Assembly: GCA_025464545.1 (NCBI GenBank)
Contig: JAODMA010000332.1
Coordinates: forward strand, 1 to 5,140
Length of the DNA stretch: 5,140 bases
Direction of reading: 5' to 3'
Source: Arthrobacter sp.
GTDB taxonomy: Bacteria > Actinomycetota > Actinomycetes > Actinomycetales > Micrococcaceae
Below the pieces are notes generated by a model. It ran no database searches. It was not told the DNA's origin and was given only the letters and a program-made list of their open reading frames with translations. This document shows, piece by piece, positions 4,586 to 5,140 of this stretch. The first letter of the stretch is position 1, and each line of letters starts with the position of its first letter. The position numbers were made by a program, and so were the translations under genes.

Positions 4586-5140
4586 GAGCGCTGTGAGCTT
4601 AATCCCATTGCGGCCCGGCGCCCGGAACGGCATGCCCCCGGTCGCGGAATCCGAACGAAGCGACGCAGCGCGGAACCGCGAGCTGCTCCTGCAGGCGGCG
4701 CGGGAGCTCATCGAGGAACGTGGCGTCGACGGACTCACCATGGGCGCGCTCGCGCAGCGCGCCGGCGTCGGCAAGGGCACGGTGTTCCGGCGTTTCGGCA
4801 GCAGGGCGGGTCTCATGATGACTCTACTCAGCGACGCCGAGGCGGGATTCCAGGGGCGGTTCATGTTCGGTGCGCCCCCGCTGGGCCCCGGCGCTCCTCC
4901 GCTGGAGCGGCTGGTGGCCTTCGGCGTCGAACGCATCGCCTGGGTGCTGGAGTACGGGGAACTGGCACGGGCCGCCGATGTCTCCGCCTACAACCGCTTT
5001 GACGTGCCGGCCGCCGTCCTCTGGCACCGCCATCTCGAGATGCTGCTGCGCGAAGCGGGGGTGACGACCGACCCGTGGCTCATGGCCACCTCGATGAGCG
5101 CGACACTAGAACCGGAGCGCCTCCTGTACGCCCTGCGGGT
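4584..5140 (+). CDS. TetR/AcrR-family transcriptional regulator (3' end beyond window)
   Basis: The frame is open from ATG 4584 through the window end, giving 185 complete codons. After a variable N-terminal arm, the DNA-binding part runs from about residue 28 to 78: NRELLLQAARELIEERGVDG, then TMGALAQRAGVGKGTVFRRF (52-71), the classic TetR helix-turn-helix, then the GSRAGL helix start. The rest is the ligand-binding helical domain, with the late ATLEPERLLYALR block close to a normal C-terminus, so little is missing. Possible starts are ATG 4584 (weak GGGG at a spacing of 5), GTG 4593 (fits a leaderless promoter) and ATG 4632. It is divergent from the FMN reductase and probably represses it and itself; the inducer is unknown, perhaps a quinone or other electrophile that the reductase handles. 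Confidence 0.9.
   Translation, partial: MSAVSLIPLRPGARNGMPPVAESERSDAARNRELLLQAARELIEERGVDGLTMGALAQRAGVGKGTVFRRFGSRAGLMMTLLSDAEAGFQGRFMFGAPPLGPGAPPLERLVAFGVERIAWVLEYGELARAADVSAYNRFDVPAAVLWHRHLEMLLREAGVTTDPWLMATSMSATLEPERLLYALR

Overview
The window looks like chromosomal DNA from a high-GC actinobacterium, most likely Micrococcaceae (Arthrobacter/Pseudarthrobacter type). This rests on the GC-rich third codon positions, GTG/TTG starts, apparently leaderless promoters and the general look of the proteins. The genus is an inference; no rRNA or marker gene is present.

The window has two halves. The left part (1-1984) is mostly a gene graveyard. It holds a scrap of an IS3-family transposase (320-361), the last codons of a lost gene followed by a terminator-like hairpin (370-497), the N-terminal stretch of a mandelate racemase/muconate-lactonizing-type enzyme with a ruined start codon, a nonsense codon and a frameshift (549-703), and a 4-coumarate-CoA ligase-like acyl-CoA synthetase that has lost most of its N-terminal half and an internal block and carries two small indels (1357-1984). 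All of these remnants lie on the + strand, so a former catabolic cluster is plausible. One apparently intact small gene for a membrane-anchored protein (782-1117, minus strand) sits among them.

The right part (1997-5140) is compact and intact. On the minus strand lie a flavodoxin-fold NADPH-dependent FMN reductase (3907-4470), a fold-type I PLP aminotransferase (2484-3776) and a universal stress protein (1997-2428). A TetR-family regulator (4584 onward, cut by the window end) is transcribed away from the reductase. The shared intergenic region holds an inverted repeat suited to be the TetR operator, so the regulator probably controls itself and the reductase. The aminotransferase seems to have its own leaderless promoter with a palindrome at its -35 element. 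Between reductase and aminotransferase is a 130-bp gap with three nested/adjacent stems of unknown identity. The universal stress gene follows the aminotransferase by 55 bp and may be co-transcribed.

The window holds no clear novel multi-gene system. The most interesting points are the decayed catabolic genes, the structured spacer at 3825-3905, the two leaderless regulatory regions, and the orphan small membrane protein surviving inside the decayed zone.
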